Below, piece after piece: positions 44,395 to 54,351 of a DNA stretch of 64,000 bases. The notes beneath the pieces are model-generated. The model was given only the letters and a program-made list of their open reading frames with translations. It ran no database searches and was not told the DNA's origin. The position numbers and the translations under genes were made by a program. How positions within the stretch are numbered: position 1 is the first letter of the stretch; each line of letters opens with the position of its first letter. Source of the DNA: DASUPK01 sp963736685 (lineage in GTDB: Bacteria > Actinomycetota > Thermoleophilia > Solirubrobacterales > 70-9); assembly GCA_963736685.1 (NCBI GenBank), contig CAVTPZ010000018.1, forward strand, positions 186,001 through 250,000, given 5' to 3'.

Positions 44395-45396
44395 TCAGCG
44401 GCGCTTGCGCGGCACCCGCTTGAAGACCTTGCGCACCGCGGGCTCTACCGGGACCGTCGGGACCATCGAGGTGTTGCCGCCGATGATGCTCCCGGAGGCC
44501 TGTAGGAAGAGAGTCGTCTGCGCCTCGTTCAGACCGGGCGCATAGGGGTGCGAGCAGACGTCGGACGGGAAACGGGAGACCTGCGCCGCGCCGCTCTTGC
44601 CCCTGCCCACGTGGGCGACCGCGTCGACGAAGGCTGCGAAGGTGACCGAATCGACCGCGGTGCCGATATGGGACGTGGTGCGGCCCGGGCAGACCCCCTG
44701 GATGAGGATGTTGCTCGCCCCGTCGAGGGCCGAGGTCGGGTGCTTTCCGCCCTGCGGCTGGACGGTCTCGTCGGTCAGCGAGCGAACCGTCGTGTAGGAG
44801 ACGTTCCCGGGGGTCTCGTCGGGCTGTGAGTTGATGGCGCGCAGCAGGTGGGAGCCCTTGCCCTGCTGCCAGTCAGCGGGCGGGCAGGGCGAGCTGGCGG
44901 AGCACTCTCCGAGGCCGACGTTCGTGCCGTGCTGGGTGCCCGCGGCTGCGACCACATCGCTGACCTTCCTGCGCAGGTCGGGCCAGTAGGTGAGCGCGAA
45001 GCGCGGCAGGAGGCCTCCCTGGCTGATGCCGATCGCAGCGACCTTGCGGTGAGACAGGGCGAACTCCTTGCGGAGGCCGTAGACCAGGTATTGAACGGAG
45101 ATCTGGATGTCAGCCGTCGTGAAGTCCGGGAAGTTCACGTAACAGACAGGATGGCCGTAGGCCTCGAACGCATCCTGGCCGATCAGATAGCCCTCATCCC
45201 CGGTTGCGCCCGTTCCCGTCACGAACATGACCGGCGTCACCGCAGCGTTGGTTGGATCGATCGGGCACTTGAAGGCCGCCTCGAGATCGCTCTGGGGAAC
45301 GGTCAGACGCGGACCGCTCGCAATCGCCGACGGCGCGCAGACGGCCAGCGCACCGAGCATCGCGATGACCACCGCCAGTTTGAGCCTCCCTGCCAC
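44395..45396 (-). CDS. Secreted lipase/esterase (alpha/beta hydrolase)
   Basis: 333 residues with a signal peptide (LAVVIAMLGALAVCAPSAIA). The nucleophile elbow GISQGG (KVAAIGISQGGLLPRFALTY) and Cys pairs (GLGECSASSPCPP) suggest a secreted class-2-type bacterial lipase. The end is short and basic (KVFKRVPRKRR), like tails on other secreted proteins here. It would act outside the cell on esters or lipids. Confidence 0.85.
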   Translation of the reverse strand: MAGRLKLAVVIAMLGALAVCAPSAIASGPRLTVPQSDLEAAFKCPIDPTNAAVTPVMFVTGTGATGDEGYLIGQDAFEAYGHPVCYVNFPDFTTADIQISVQYLVYGLRKEFALSHRKVAAIGISQGGLLPRFALTYWPDLRRKVSDVVAAAGTQHGTNVGLGECSASSPCPPADWQQGKGSHLLRAINSQPDETPGNVSYTTVRSLTDETVQPQGGKHPTSALDGASNILIQGVCPGRTTSHIGTAVDSVTFAAFVDAVAHVGRGKSGAAQVSRFPSDVCSHPYAPGLNEAQTTLFLQASGSIIGGNTSMVPTVPVEPAVRKVFKRVPRKRR

Positions 45397-45414
45397 CGGG
45401 CGAGCGTACTCGCA

Positions 45415-45912
45415 TCAGAGGGCGTGCGCGAGTGTCAGGGCGACGATCCTCTTAGCACCGGCACCGCGGAGGGCCCCGGCGCAGGCCTCGAGGGTGGCCC
45501 CGGTCGTCCAGACGTCATCGACGAGGAGAACGGTTCGCGGACACCTCGCCGTCGCCCACACACGGGGCGGGTCCGCGAGCCGGTCGGATCTGGGGCGGCC
45601 CACCTGCGGGCGGCCGCGGCCGCGCCCCAGGCAATCGATCAGGGGCACACCCGCCCGTGCGGCAAGCGCGAGGGCGATCTCGTGCGCCGGGTCGAAGCCG
45701 CGCCGTGCCCGCCGCATTCGTCCGGCGGGCACCGAGACCACCGCCTCGTGGGTCTCGCCCGGCGGCAGCGCGCGCAGCATCGCGCCCGCCGCCTCGCCGG
45801 CGAGCGCGAGACGCCGGCCGTACTTGAGCCCGTGAACGAGGCGGCGGGCCACGCCGCCGAAGGGCGATGCCGACACCGCGAGATCGATCCCGGGCGGCCC
45901 GGCGTCGATCAC
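45415..45912 (-). CDS. comF: ComF-family phosphoribosyltransferase-like protein (N-terminus under-called)
   Basis: 165 residues from the first canonical start, a GTG at 45912. The phosphoribosyltransferase motif VLLVDDVWTTGATLEACA and the ComF signature GFDPAHEIALALA are present. The frame is open upstream to 46068 and encodes a four-Cys zinc finger (LCAACGAGCDAEEVLCEGC) and ASLVEQLISLAAPP, a normal ComF N-terminus, but no ATG, GTG or TTG occurs there; ATC at 46041 or CTG at 46032 could start. ComF proteins take part in DNA uptake in competent bacteria. Confidence 0.85.
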   Translation of the reverse strand: MIDAGPPGIDLAVSASPFGGVARRLVHGLKYGRRLALAGEAAGAMLRALPPGETHEAVVSVPAGRMRRARRGFDPAHEIALALAARAGVPLIDCLGRGRGRPQVGRPRSDRLADPPRVWATARCPRTVLLVDDVWTTGATLEACAGALRGAGAKRIVALTLAHAL

Positions 45913-46140
45913 TCGAGGGGCGGCCGCGAGGTCGCCGGCGCAGCCCTCGCAGAGGACTTCCTCCGCATCGCAGCCGGCCCCACAGGCCGCGCACAGCGGC
46001 GGCGCGGCGAGGGAGATGAGCTGCTCGACCAGGGAGGCGATCGGACGAGTGTCCGTCCGGGGGGATCACACGTGATGCGCGGATCGCCAACGAGTAGATT
46101 CACCTCACCGGACAGGGGTTACGACCGAGGGGAGTCAACG

Positions 46141-46611
46141 ATGGGCAGATTCGACATCAGTCCCGAGGTGGCGGAGGAATGGCGAGGAAAGTACCGGGCC
46201 TCCATCGAGCCTCATGTGGACGGTGAGGTGCTCGCGGTCGGCGCCTTCCGCCCCACAGGGGCCGGCACGAAGATGGCGATCTCGAAGACGCAGGTGGGGG
46301 CTCTCGCCTACGGCGCGGCTCACATGATGGGCAAGAAGAAGGCCGGCGGTCTGCCCGGGCAGTTCATGCTCGCGGTCACGCCGGAGAAGCTCTACGCGTT
46401 CAAGTACAAGCCCGGACGCAGCGGCGTGAAGATCAAGGAGGAGTCGGCGTCCTGGGATCGAGACGGAATCAAGGCCTCGACCGAGCGCATGCAGACCACG
46501 ACGCGTCTCACGCTCGAATTCCCCGACGGCGAGAGGGTCGTCTGTGACCAGGAGGGGCTCGGCGACAACCCGTGGGCGGACGACGTGGTCCGGGAGCTGC
46601 AGACCGGCTAG
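46141..46611 (+). CDS. Conserved protein of unknown function (possible PH-like barrel)
   Basis: 156 residues from the ATG at 46141, preceded by GAGGGGAGTC. No membrane segment or signal. The middle part (about 30-145) is beta-rich with a pleckstrin-homology-like rhythm: HVDGEVLAVGAFRPTGAGTK, MLAVTPEKLYAFKYKPGRSG, TTTRLTLEFPDGERVVCDQE, and a final helix WADDVVRELQTG. Not assigned to a function. It ends in the CTAG shared with the small convergent gene. Confidence 0.8.
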   Translation: MGRFDISPEVAEEWRGKYRASIEPHVDGEVLAVGAFRPTGAGTKMAISKTQVGALAYGAAHMMGKKKAGGLPGQFMLAVTPEKLYAFKYKPGRSGVKIKEESASWDRDGIKASTERMQTTTRLTLEFPDGERVVCDQEGLGDNPWADDVVRELQTG

Positions 46612-46820
46612 CGGCGCGGCAGGGGAACGGGGTGCCCGGAGGAGGGCACCGCGAAGAGCGACGGCGAAGCGTCGGGAGTCTCGACGGGCCGGGCGCGATA
46701 CGTGCCTTCGGCGTTTGCGCAGGACGCCACCGCCTGGCCCGCAGAACTGGCCTCGATTGCGTCCTCGATGGAATACCAGTGCTGATCCATCTCTCTGTCG
46801 ACCCGGAACTCCATTTCCAC
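46608..46820 (-). CDS. Small conserved-looking cytoplasmic protein
   Basis: 70 residues from a GTG at 46820; the ATG at 46814 is the alternative. The N-terminal part (MEFRVDREMDQHWYSIEDAI, EASSAGQAVASCANAEGTY) has a balanced, folded-protein composition, and the end is Pro/Ser-rich. The shared CTAG stop with the convergent gene and the codon use favour a real gene. No family recognised. Confidence 0.55.
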   Translation of the reverse strand: MEMEFRVDREMDQHWYSIEDAIEASSAGQAVASCANAEGTYRARPVETPDASPSLFAVPSSGHPVPLPRR

Positions 46821-46902
46821 AGCGGATCATCGCACCAGAACGAGTCTCGTGGCTGCGTACGGGCACGCGATTGCAGACCCGTGCTGAACACCTGGGCCGC
46901 CG

Positions 46903-47943
46903 TCAGCCGAGGGGCCGGTCGGCCACGCCGTAGAGGCCGCCCACGACGAGCGCGCCGGACGGGACCTCTGAGCCTGGCAGGACCACACAATCGCGGAGCA
47001 TCGCGCCGGCGCCGAGGCGACAGCCATCGCCGATCACGACCGGGCCGTGCACGTCGGCGGCGGTACCCAGGTGGCAATCGGATCCGATCAACACAGGCGG
47101 CTTCACCTTGACCCCGTCGAGTTCCGAGCCTTCGGCGGCGTAGATCCCCTCCTCGACCACCGGAGCGCTTGGCTCGATGCCCACCTTCCCGGCGAGCGCG
47201 TCCCGATTGCCCTGCACGAACTCCCCGATCGAGCCGATGTCATTCCAGTAGGCATCGATCTCATGGGAGTAGAACGGGATATCCCCGTCGAGCAGCGCGG
47301 GGAACACGTCAATCGCCCAGTCGACGAATCCCGCCGGCTGGTCATCGTCGCCGGCGGGGCTGTGGTGGTCCGGCGGCGGGAAGTAATCGAAGATCTCCCG
47401 GCTGAGCATGTAGATGCCGCAGTTGGCCAGGTCCGAGAGAGCCTCCACAGGCTGCGGCTTCTCCTGGAAGCCCTGGATCCGCCCGTCGTCGCCCGTGATC
47501 ACGACTCCGAACTGGGTCGTGTCCTCCACACGCTTGGTGGCGATGGTGAGGATCGCCCCGCGCTCGACGTTGGCGTCATGTGCCTCGCGCATCGCGCTCA
47601 GGTCGATGTCGGTGAGCGCATCGCCGGAGATGATCAGGAAGGACTCGGTCTCGGTCAGGAAATCGCGGACCTTGCCGACCCCGCCGGCGGTGCCGAGGGG
47701 CTCGGGCTCGTCGCTGTAGGAGACCCGCAGTCCGAAGGACGAACCGTCGCCGAGCGCCTCTCGGATCTGCTCGGGGAGATACGAGAGGTTGGTGATGACG
47801 TCGTCGAAGCCGTGCTTCGCGAGGAGGTCGGCGATCCAGGCCACGATCGGCCTATTCAGCACCGGCGCGACCGGCTTCGGCATCACGTAGGTCAGCGGCC
47901 TCAGTCGCGTGCCCAGCCCGGCCGCAAGAATCATCGCCCTCAT
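46903..47943 (-). CDS. Sugar nucleotidyltransferase (NDP-sugar pyrophosphorylase type)
   Basis: 346 residues. The nucleotide-binding start MRAMILAAGLGTRLRPLTYV and MPKPVAPVLNRPIVAW, then FLIISGDALTDIDLSAM with the metal-binding Asp; the C-terminal about 110 residues form a left-handed beta-helix (VHGPVVIGDGCRLGAGAMLR). Such enzymes make GDP-mannose, dTDP-glucose or similar donors for surface polymers. A second enzyme of the same family is encoded at 54348-55328. Confidence 0.92.
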   Translation of the reverse strand: MRAMILAAGLGTRLRPLTYVMPKPVAPVLNRPIVAWIADLLAKHGFDDVITNLSYLPEQIREALGDGSSFGLRVSYSDEPEPLGTAGGVGKVRDFLTETESFLIISGDALTDIDLSAMREAHDANVERGAILTIATKRVEDTTQFGVVITGDDGRIQGFQEKPQPVEALSDLANCGIYMLSREIFDYFPPPDHHSPAGDDDQPAGFVDWAIDVFPALLDGDIPFYSHEIDAYWNDIGSIGEFVQGNRDALAGKVGIEPSAPVVEEGIYAAEGSELDGVKVKPPVLIGSDCHLGTAADVHGPVVIGDGCRLGAGAMLRDCVVLPGSEVPSGALVVGGLYGVADRPLG

Positions 47944-47957
47944 CGAGCGACAGGTTC

Positions 47958-48737
47958 TCAGACGGCGGCCGGAGTTGCCTTCGGGTTGACGCCGAGCACG
48001 ATCGACCCGACGAAACCCGATGCGGCGCTGCCCCTGAGGCCGACCTCAGAGCTCGTCCCGCCCGCCTGTGCGTAGATGCTGTCCAAGGAGTTGAGCGTCC
48101 GCGGTGCAGTGTCCGAGCTGTACGGAGCGAGCGCATAGACGTTCGAGTTCGCGGACTCGGCGAAGAAGAGCTGCCCGGTGTGGGAGACGTGGCCGCCGCG
48201 CAGCGTGCCGTTTTTCGCCCTTCCCCCGATGTGGACCTTGAGGTGGATGTGGGTGGCGCGGCCCGTGTAGTGGCCGGGGTAGACGGTCCTGATCGTGGCG
48301 TAGCCCTTCTTGTTGGTCAGCTGAACCCCGCGCAGGTAGGTCTGGCCGGCGGTCCCGTTGGAGGACTCATCGGAGTAGAGCCCACCCGCGTCACAGTGCC
48401 AGATGTCGACGGCCGCGGCGTGAATCGGAGCGCACTTCTTCACGTCGACGACCCGGAGCTTGAGGGTGAGCGGTACGCCGGGCTTGCCCTCCGTGATGTC
48501 CTTCCGGATCCGGTCCAGGGCGACGTAGAACGGACCCTCGGTCACCTCGGGGGCGAGCTTGCACGAGCGCGCCGCGGTGGCAGCCGTCACCTCATCCGGC
48601 TCCTCCGCCATGTGCGAGAGCAGCTTCCCGGCACTGCCGCCGAGCACAGCCGCGGTACCCGCGGCCCCGGCGATGCCGAGGGTCTGACGGCGGGTCAGGC
48701 GACGGTCTGGGTCTGTCGGCTGCCGGTCGGGCATCAC
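47958..48737 (-). CDS. Tat-exported intradiol dioxygenase-like protein
   Basis: 259 residues. A twin-arginine signal (RLTRRQTLGIAGAAGTAA) precedes an intradiol ring-cleavage dioxygenase fold: TEGPFYVALDRIRKDITEGK, VDIWHCDAGGLYSD, TVYPGHYTGRATHIHLKVHI. Two Tyr (in GLYSD and YPGHY) and two His (in GHY/THIH) could hold Fe(III). Catechol-type substrates are expected for the family. Export by Tat fits a folded metalloprotein. Confidence 0.9.
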   Translation of the reverse strand: MMPDRQPTDPDRRLTRRQTLGIAGAAGTAAVLGGSAGKLLSHMAEEPDEVTAATAARSCKLAPEVTEGPFYVALDRIRKDITEGKPGVPLTLKLRVVDVKKCAPIHAAAVDIWHCDAGGLYSDESSNGTAGQTYLRGVQLTNKKGYATIRTVYPGHYTGRATHIHLKVHIGGRAKNGTLRGGHVSHTGQLFFAESANSNVYALAPYSSDTAPRTLNSLDSIYAQAGGTSSEVGLRGSAASGFVGSIVLGVNPKATPAAV

Positions 48738-48789
48738 TCGAAGAACACGAGCGTCATCCCAAAGTCACGCCCTCTCACCGACCTCTTAT

Positions 48790-50124
48790 CTAACGCTTCT
48801 TCTTGCCCTTCTTGTGCTTCTTGCACCTCTTGTGCTTCTTGTGCTTCTTCGAATCGAGGGCCCGCTTCTTTCGCTTGTGCCTGCACTTCTTGCCCTTCTT
48901 GCCGGCTGGGCATTTCCCACAGGTGGCCGGGCTCGACTTGCAGACCGAGGGACCCGACCCCGACCCGGCGATCTTGTCCACCACGTTGCCGTTGGTCACG
49001 TAGAGGTTGCAGCTCGAGTCCTCGCCGAAGGACTGGGGACCGTCGAGGGCACCGGGTGCGCTCTCGGCCCGATCGCCCGAACCGAACGGGAGCCCCAGCT
49101 GGACCGAGCGAAGCTGGCCGTGGCAGTTGTCCGTGTAGAGGTAGCGGCCCGCCAACTCGGGGATCTGGCTGCCGCGGTAGACGAAGCCGCCGATGATCGC
49201 GCAGCCGAATGCCGCATCGCCCCCGGGGTCATCGTGCGGATAGACGAAGACCGGCGACTTGGCGCCCGCGAGCGAGCATGGGGTCGCCGAACCCCGGTTG
49301 ACGAACCCCTCGCAGTTCGGCCAGCCGAAGTTGGCGCCACGAGCGAGCCCCCTGGCACTCGGATTGAGATCGACCTCCTCCCAGGTGCCCTCCCCCACAT
49401 CCGCGATCACGAGGTCTCCCGTGGCGTGGTCGAACGAGAAGCGGAAGGGATTGCGCAGGCCCATGCTCCAGATCTCGGGCGTCGGGCTCGCCGGGAACGG
49501 GTTCGTGCCGGGGATTCCGTGAGCGCCGCTCCCCACCCCGTGGGGGTTGATCCTCAGGATCTTCCCGTGCGCGTTGGCGAGGGTCTGGGCGTTCGAGCCA
49601 TCCGCATCGTCGCCGACGGAGATGTAGAGCAGGCCGTCCTTGCCGAACTGAAGCTGCCCGCCGTTGTGGTTGGTGGTCCCGCTGTTGGGGCGGTCGATCG
49701 TCAGCACCGGCCGGAGGCTCGCCGGATTGGCGACGTTGGGATCGCTCGAGACCCTGAACTCGTCCACGTGGTTGTCGCCGACCCCTGCCCCGCCGGTGCC
49801 GTTGTCGGTGAAGAAGACGTAGAAGAGGCCGTTCGAGGCGTAGTTGGGATCGAAGGCCATCGAGAGCAGGCCCTGCTCACCCGTGACCCGGACCATCGAG
49901 CTGATGTCCAGGAACTGCGACGTCGTCCCGTCGTGAACCACCTCGATCGTTCCCGCTCGCTCGACGACGAACAGCCGCGGGTCCCCGGGCGGCGAGGCGA
50001 TGTTAATCGGGTCGTTGAAGGTCCCGACCGGCTGAAGGGTCACGGCCGCGTCGGCGCGGGCGGCCGCCAACAGCACTCCCAACAGGCACACCGCCAGCAG
50101 GCTGATCCGGATCCTGGCTCTCAT
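48790..50124 (-). CDS. Secreted PQQ-type sugar dehydrogenase with basic C-terminal tail
   Basis: 444 residues from the ATG at 50124, with GGAGGTGGG just upstream; an in-frame start at 50184 lies before it. A signal peptide (ISLLAVCLLGVLLAAARADA) leads to a six-bladed propeller of the soluble glucose/aldose dehydrogenase family: GLLSMAFDPNYASNGLFYVF, GGQLQFGKDGLLYISVGDDA, GLRNPFRFSFDHATGDLVIA, GANFGWPNCEGF. The last about 50 residues are Lys/Arg/His/Cys-rich (CGKCPAGKKGKKCRHKRKK and on). A paralogue lies directly upstream. Confidence 0.92.
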   Translation of the reverse strand: MRARIRISLLAVCLLGVLLAAARADAAVTLQPVGTFNDPINIASPPGDPRLFVVERAGTIEVVHDGTTSQFLDISSMVRVTGEQGLLSMAFDPNYASNGLFYVFFTDNGTGGAGVGDNHVDEFRVSSDPNVANPASLRPVLTIDRPNSGTTNHNGGQLQFGKDGLLYISVGDDADGSNAQTLANAHGKILRINPHGVGSGAHGIPGTNPFPASPTPEIWSMGLRNPFRFSFDHATGDLVIADVGEGTWEEVDLNPSARGLARGANFGWPNCEGFVNRGSATPCSLAGAKSPVFVYPHDDPGGDAAFGCAIIGGFVYRGSQIPELAGRYLYTDNCHGQLRSVQLGLPFGSGDRAESAPGALDGPQSFGEDSSCNLYVTNGNVVDKIAGSGSGPSVCKSSPATCGKCPAGKKGKKCRHKRKKRALDSKKHKKHKRCKKHKKGKKKR

Positions 50125-50135
50125 CCCACCTCCGA

Positions 50136-51344
50136 TCATCCCGTATCCCGCCTGTGCTTCCCACGCCTCATCCGTCGCTCGCATCCCCTCCCCTTCACCC
50201 TGGACGCACCGACGATCTTCTCGACCATGACGGACCCCACGACGTAGAGGTTGCAGCTCGCGTCCTGGCCGAAGGAGATCACGTTCCCAGGAACCACGAC
50301 CTTCTCGGAGCGATCGCCCTTCGCGGACGGGGAGCGGAGCTGGACCGAGCGCAGCACGTTGTAACAGAGGTCGCTGTACAGGTAGCGGCCCTCCATCCGC
50401 GGAATCCCGGTGCCCCGGTAGACGTAGCCCCCGATGATCGCGTTGCAGGCCGGTTGATGCGGATAGGCGAGCACCGGCGGCGTGAAGACCGGCCCCCTGC
50501 AGCCGGCCCCGCTGAAGCCCTCGCAGACGGGCCAGCCGAAGTTCTCTCCCCGCGCGAGGCCCTTCGAGGCCGGACCGAAGTCGATCTCCTCGAAGGACTG
50601 GTCCCCGACGTCCGTCATCGCGAGGTCTCCGGTCAGGTGGTCGAAGGAGAAGCGGAAGGGATTGCGGAAGCCGAGCGCCCAGATCTCGTCCCGCCCGGGC
50701 GCCGGGCCGGCGAACGGGTTCGAGGCCGGCGAGGAGTAGGCGCCCTGGGCCGTGCCGTGGGGGTCTATCCGCAGGATCTTGCCGAGAAGGTTCTCGGTCG
50801 TCTGGGCGTTCGAGCCGTTGTTCTCATCCCCGACCGACACCCAGAGATAGCCATCGCGCCCGAATTGGAGCTGTCCCGAGTTATGGGTGGGATCGTCGCT
50901 GTGGGGGATGGTCAGAACCCGTCTGCGGCTCCCGGGGTCGGCCACATTTGGATTGGAGGAGACGCGGAATTCATCGACGTGGATGTCGCCGGTTGTGCCA
51001 CCAGCGCCCCCGCTGTCGGTGAAGAAGACGTAGAAGAGGCCGTTGGAGGCGTACCGCGGGTCGAATGCCATGGAGATCATGCCGCGCTCGCCCCCGGTCG
51101 AGACCAAGGTGTGGATGTCCAGGAACGGCGTCGGGAGCACCGCTCCCCGCTTGACGACCTTGATTCGGCCCTCCCTCTCGACCACGAAGAGCCGCCGGTC
51201 GCCCGGAGGAGAGGTGACGTAGATGGGCTGGTTGAAGGCGCCGACCGGCCGCAGGTGGATCCGGGCGCCGTGAGCCGTTCCCGCCGGTATCGCGAGCATC
51301 GCCAGCCCACACAACGCCGTACCGATCCAACGTCCCACTCTCAC
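50136..51344 (-). CDS. Secreted PQQ-type sugar dehydrogenase, paralogue
   Basis: 402 residues from a GTG at 51344 with GGGAGGGA upstream. Signal peptide (GTALCGLAMLAIPAGTAHG), then the same propeller as the downstream gene: GMISMAFDPRYASNGLFYVF, GQLQFGRDGYLWVSVGDENN, GFRNPFRFSFDHLTGDLAMT, GENFGWPVCEGF. The end is basic but shorter (GCERRMRRGKHRRDTG). The stop is 11 bases before the downstream gene's ATG, so the two form an operon. PQQ synthesis genes were not seen in the window. Confidence 0.91.
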   Translation of the reverse strand: MRVGRWIGTALCGLAMLAIPAGTAHGARIHLRPVGAFNQPIYVTSPPGDRRLFVVEREGRIKVVKRGAVLPTPFLDIHTLVSTGGERGMISMAFDPRYASNGLFYVFFTDSGGAGGTTGDIHVDEFRVSSNPNVADPGSRRRVLTIPHSDDPTHNSGQLQFGRDGYLWVSVGDENNGSNAQTTENLLGKILRIDPHGTAQGAYSSPASNPFAGPAPGRDEIWALGFRNPFRFSFDHLTGDLAMTDVGDQSFEEIDFGPASKGLARGENFGWPVCEGFSGAGCRGPVFTPPVLAYPHQPACNAIIGGYVYRGTGIPRMEGRYLYSDLCYNVLRSVQLRSPSAKGDRSEKVVVPGNVISFGQDASCNLYVVGSVMVEKIVGASRVKGRGCERRMRRGKHRRDTG

Positions 51345-51389
51345 TTCGCATCCCTCCCCGGATGGATGCCCCCTGCCTGTACGCCGTGG

Positions 51390-52871
<1,482 letters not shown>

Positions 52872-52939
52872 CGCGTGGTTCTCTCCTGGTCGGAAGTTGA
52901 GGATGCCAAGGTAGCGGGGCCACCCCCTACCGTGAGGAA

Positions 52940-53353
52940 ATGGACGATCAGGGCATCCGGGTCGCAGAGAATACGGTGATCCCGCTCGACGAGATTCAGC
53001 TGCGGGCCAGCCGGTCCTCGGGTCCGGGAGGCCAGCACGCGAATGTGACCTCGTCGCGGATCGAGGCCGTCTTCGAGGTCGACGCCTCAGAGGCGCTCAG
53101 TGCGAGGCAGCGGGCACAGCTCAAGCGCAAGCTCGGCGAACGTGTCACCGCCGTCGCTCAGGACGCCCGCAGCCAGGCGCGCAACCGAGAGCTCGCGCTC
53201 GAGCGGCTACGCGAGAAGCTGGAGGCCGGGCTGCGCCGGCCGAAGCCGCGTCGCCCGACCAAGCCCTCGCGAGCCGCAAAGGAGCGCCGGCTCGAGCAGA
53301 AACGCAAGCGGTCACAGCGCAAGGCCCAGCGCCGGCCACCGAGCGAGGACTAG
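52940..53353 (+). CDS. arfB: Alternative ribosome-rescue factor ArfB (YaeJ-like peptidyl-tRNA hydrolase)
   Basis: 137 residues. The release-factor-like GGQ motif is in SSGPGGQHANVTSSRIEAVF, and the C-terminal about 40 residues form the basic tail (RRPTKPSRAAKERRLEQKRK) that enters the empty mRNA channel. ArfB frees stalled ribosomes without tmRNA, so this genome holds both rescue routes. The gene ends in the shared CTAG with the convergent isomerase gene. Confidence 0.93.
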   Translation: MDDQGIRVAENTVIPLDEIQLRASRSSGPGGQHANVTSSRIEAVFEVDASEALSARQRAQLKRKLGERVTAVAQDARSQARNRELALERLREKLEAGLRRPKPRRPTKPSRAAKERRLEQKRKRSQRKAQRRPPSED

Positions 53354-54351
53354 CCCTCGGGTCGGCCCATCTCCTTCTTGAAACCCTCGAGCACGTCGAC
53401 CGCGAGGGAGTCGACCCCGCGAGCGTCAGCGAGCTCGATCGCAATCAGGTCGCCGAGCATCACCGAGTGCAGCAGCCGCTCGGTGCGCGTCTCGCCCTCG
53501 GTCTCGAGGCTGATCACCGTCGAGGCGTAGGGCTCGATCGTCCTCGCGGTGAGCTCGATGCGCCTGCGCTCGCGGGGATGCTGATCGCTGTCCATCAGGA
53601 AGATCGCGGCGAAGCGTCCGTCCGCCCCCGACCAGCCCTCGAGCTCATTGTGGTCGGCCTCGGGCAGGATCGCCGAGTAGGCCGGGATCTTCGCGTCCTC
53701 GTTGATCTGGCACTTCCAGCGATAGGCCACGGGCGCAGTCAGGTCGCTGCCGTGGATGACGGGCGTCGCAGAGCCGATCTGCTCGGCAAGTTCCGTCGCC
53801 CGAGAGTGCGCCGCATCGAAGGCCTCTCCCAGGTGGGAGGCGGCGGCGTCGATCTCGGTGTGGATTCGCGGTCCCGCTAGTGCCAGCGCCGCCAGTTCGG
53901 CGGCGACGCAGAACATGTAGCCGACGGCCGCCCGGGGCTGGAGGCCCGAGGGCAGGCCGATGACGGGGACGTCGTCGGCGCGGGCGGCTTCGGCGAGCTC
54001 GCCCCCGGTCGTGGCGACGAGCCGCTGCGCGCCGAGCGCCTCGGCCGCCGCGTAGCAGGCGAGCGTCTCTTCGGTGGTGCCCGAGTAGCTCGAGCAGAGA
54101 ACGGCTGATCCGGCCGGGGCCCAGGCGGGAAGCTCGTAGCCGCGGGCCACGACCATCGGCTTGGTGAGCTGATCGGACAGGGCCGCGATCGCCAGGTCGC
54201 CGCCGATCGCGGAACCGCCCATGCCGCAGACGAATGCCGCCGGCGCCTCCATCGTCGCGGCCCGGGCCGACTCGATCCGCCAGAGGGCATCGCGGAGGTG
54301 GTCGGGCATCGCGCGCGCGGCGTCCAGCATGTCCCCCCCGATCACGTTCAC
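53350..54351 (-). CDS. SIS-domain phosphoglucose/phosphomannose isomerase
   Basis: 333 residues from a GTG at 54351 that overlaps the upstream stop as GTGA. The SIS sugar-isomerase motifs are VCGMGGSAIGGDLAIAALSD and VLCSSYSGTTEETLACYAAA, with a second SIS half beginning SATPVIHGSDLTAPVAYRWK. Bifunctional enzymes of this type interconvert fructose-6-phosphate with glucose- or mannose-6-phosphate, feeding sugar-nucleotide synthesis by the genes around it. Confidence 0.92.
   Translation of the reverse strand: MNVIGGDMLDAARAMPDHLRDALWRIESARAATMEAPAAFVCGMGGSAIGGDLAIAALSDQLTKPMVVARGYELPAWAPAGSAVLCSSYSGTTEETLACYAAAEALGAQRLVATTGGELAEAARADDVPVIGLPSGLQPRAAVGYMFCVAAELAALALAGPRIHTEIDAAASHLGEAFDAAHSRATELAEQIGSATPVIHGSDLTAPVAYRWKCQINEDAKIPAYSAILPEADHNELEGWSGADGRFAAIFLMDSDQHPRERRRIELTARTIEPYASTVISLETEGETRTERLLHSVMLGDLIAIELADARGVDSLAVDVLEGFKKEMGRPEG

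Noticed and set aside
44848..46611. 587-residue plus-strand reading frame
   Set aside because: Only the last 156 residues look like protein; the rest is antisense to the lipase and comF genes. The gene is called from the ATG at 46141.
48790..48900. Short repeated AAG/CTT-rich DNA, possible repeat array
   Set aside because: It encodes the Lys-rich tail of the sugar dehydrogenase and has no regular repeat-spacer pattern of a CRISPR array.
52872..52939. SAH riboswitch before ahcY
   Set aside because: Only 68 bases separate ahcY and arfB and no pseudoknot or conserved SAH-riboswitch sequence could be recognised.
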